Positions 4,803-5,290 of a DNA stretch of 5,290 nt are shown piece after piece (the stretch's first letter is position 1; every line of letters starts with the position of its first letter). A program made the translations under genes and the position numbers. The DNA comes from CAMDWQ01 sp964497635 (GTDB lineage Bacteria; Omnitrophota; Gorgyraeia; 2-02-FULL-51-18). The notes beneath the pieces were generated by a model. It had not been told where the DNA came from. It worked only from the letters and a program-made list of their open reading frames with translations, and did no database searches. Location of the stretch: NCBI GenBank assembly GCA_964497635.1, contig CAZCDB010000072.1:1-5290 (forward strand), written 5' to 3'.

Positions 4803-5290
4803 CAGGGTTTTTTCCTTAAAACTTGAATCAAACCATCCAGCGTGCTCACGCGAGCTTCCTTGTCTGGACGAATTCCATATGATTTTAGCGTTTTTGTGGT
4901 TTGGGGGCCAATACTTAAAAATTGGCTCTTTTTCTGGATCTTTTGAGCCTGTTTTTTTCCAAACATGCGAACAAAGTTTTGGGCGATTGAAGAGCTTGTA
5001 AAAAGTATCGCGTCAGCTTCCCCACGCTTGATTCTGGCAAGGACCTCCGGATTAACATCACGCGCGGGTTTTGTTTGGTAGACGGTGACCCGCCAAACCT
5101 TAGCCCCTTCTTTCTTTAAAGAAAGTTCCAGAGAGTCAGGGGCAATATCCGATCTTGGGATGAAAAACTTTTTATTTTTAAGACTCCCCAGACGTTTTTT
5201 AAGCGCGACAAAAAGTCCTTGAGTGCCAAAATCTTTGGGAAGCAAGTCTGAATGAATTCCGTGGAGAGAAAGCTCATGGGCTGTTTCGGT
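4802..5290 (-). CDS. hemD: Uroporphyrinogen-III synthase HemD, C-terminal part (cut by window edge)
   Basis: HemD closes and inverts ring D of hydroxymethylbilane to give uroporphyrinogen III. The family is poorly conserved, so the call rests on scattered landmarks plus context. In the visible 162 residues these are a PRSDIAPDSLELSLKKEGAKVWRVTVYQT segment (from about residue 45), ADAILFTSSSIAQNF (about 93-105), LSIGPQTTKTLKSYGI (about 125-140) and a final helix DGLIQVLRK. These match the usual 'pRad.ard.L...L...Ga.V..v.vY.T', 'FTS' and 'IGp.T' pattern. The frame stays open through position 5290, so the in-frame TTG at 5245 is not the real start. About a third or more of the gene, and any fusion partner such as a uroporphyrinogen methyltransferase domain, lies outside. 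It directly precedes hemB, with one base of overlap. Confidence 0.85.
   Translation of the reverse strand, partial: TETAHELSLHGIHSDLLPKDFGTQGLFVALKKRLGSLKNKKFFIPRSDIAPDSLELSLKKEGAKVWRVTVYQTKPARDVNPEVLARIKRGEADAILFTSSSIAQNFVRMFGKKQAQKIQKKSQFLSIGPQTTKTLKSYGIRPDKEARVSTLDGLIQVLRKKP
4813..4817 (-). promoter_or_regulatory. Shine-Dalgarno sequence of hemB
   Basis: AAGGA on the minus strand lies inside the 3' end of hemD, 10 bases before the hemB ATG at 4802. The spacing is slightly long, but it supports this start together with the TGATG stop-start junction. Confidence 0.55.

Overview
The window is a densely packed bacterial chromosomal segment in which every gene lies on the minus strand. Read in the direction of transcription (from high to low coordinates) the order is hemD (cut by the window edge), hemB, hemL, a long-chain polyprenyl diphosphate synthase gene (ispB type), tatA, mnmA and tRNA-Met(CAU). 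Start/stop overlaps or gaps of about 30 bases or less separate neighbours, and no stretch over 300 bases lacks a gene. The organism makes haem from glutamate by the C5 route (it has HemL), has an isoprenoid-tailed quinone or carrier lipid, and has a Tat exporter. This fits a respiring, probably Gram-negative bacterium of moderate GC content. I cannot place it in a phylum; the gene order and the palindromic repeat would fit an uncultured lineage as well as a cultured one.

Region 2567-5290 is a haem operon segment: hemD and hemB share one base (TGATG), and hemB and hemL share eight bases. These three encode porphobilinogen synthesis from glutamate-1-semialdehyde plus the later uroporphyrinogen-III step. 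The prenyl synthase gene follows after 9 bases and is probably co-transcribed. Inside its last codons lies a near-consensus sigma-70 promoter (TTGACC, 17 bases, TATAAT) that should start a second unit: tatA, mnmA and the tRNA. Haem and quinones supply electron-transport chains, and Tat exports folded cofactor proteins, so the first part of the window has a loose respiratory theme. mnmA and the tRNA belong to translation.

Two features stand out, both in mnmA. First, a 151-base palindromic, MITE-like element (1151-1301) sits just inside the start of mnmA, after codon 6. It has inverted ends CTAGCAG/CTGCTAG, is open in the mnmA frame and adds about 51 residues before the PP-loop motif; removing it with a 2-base duplication restores a protein of normal length (366 residues). 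Second, the 3' end of mnmA runs 10 bases into the tRNA-Met gene, and its TAG stop codon is formed by tRNA positions 8-10. Normal 5' maturation of the tRNA would therefore remove the mnmA stop codon from the shared transcript.
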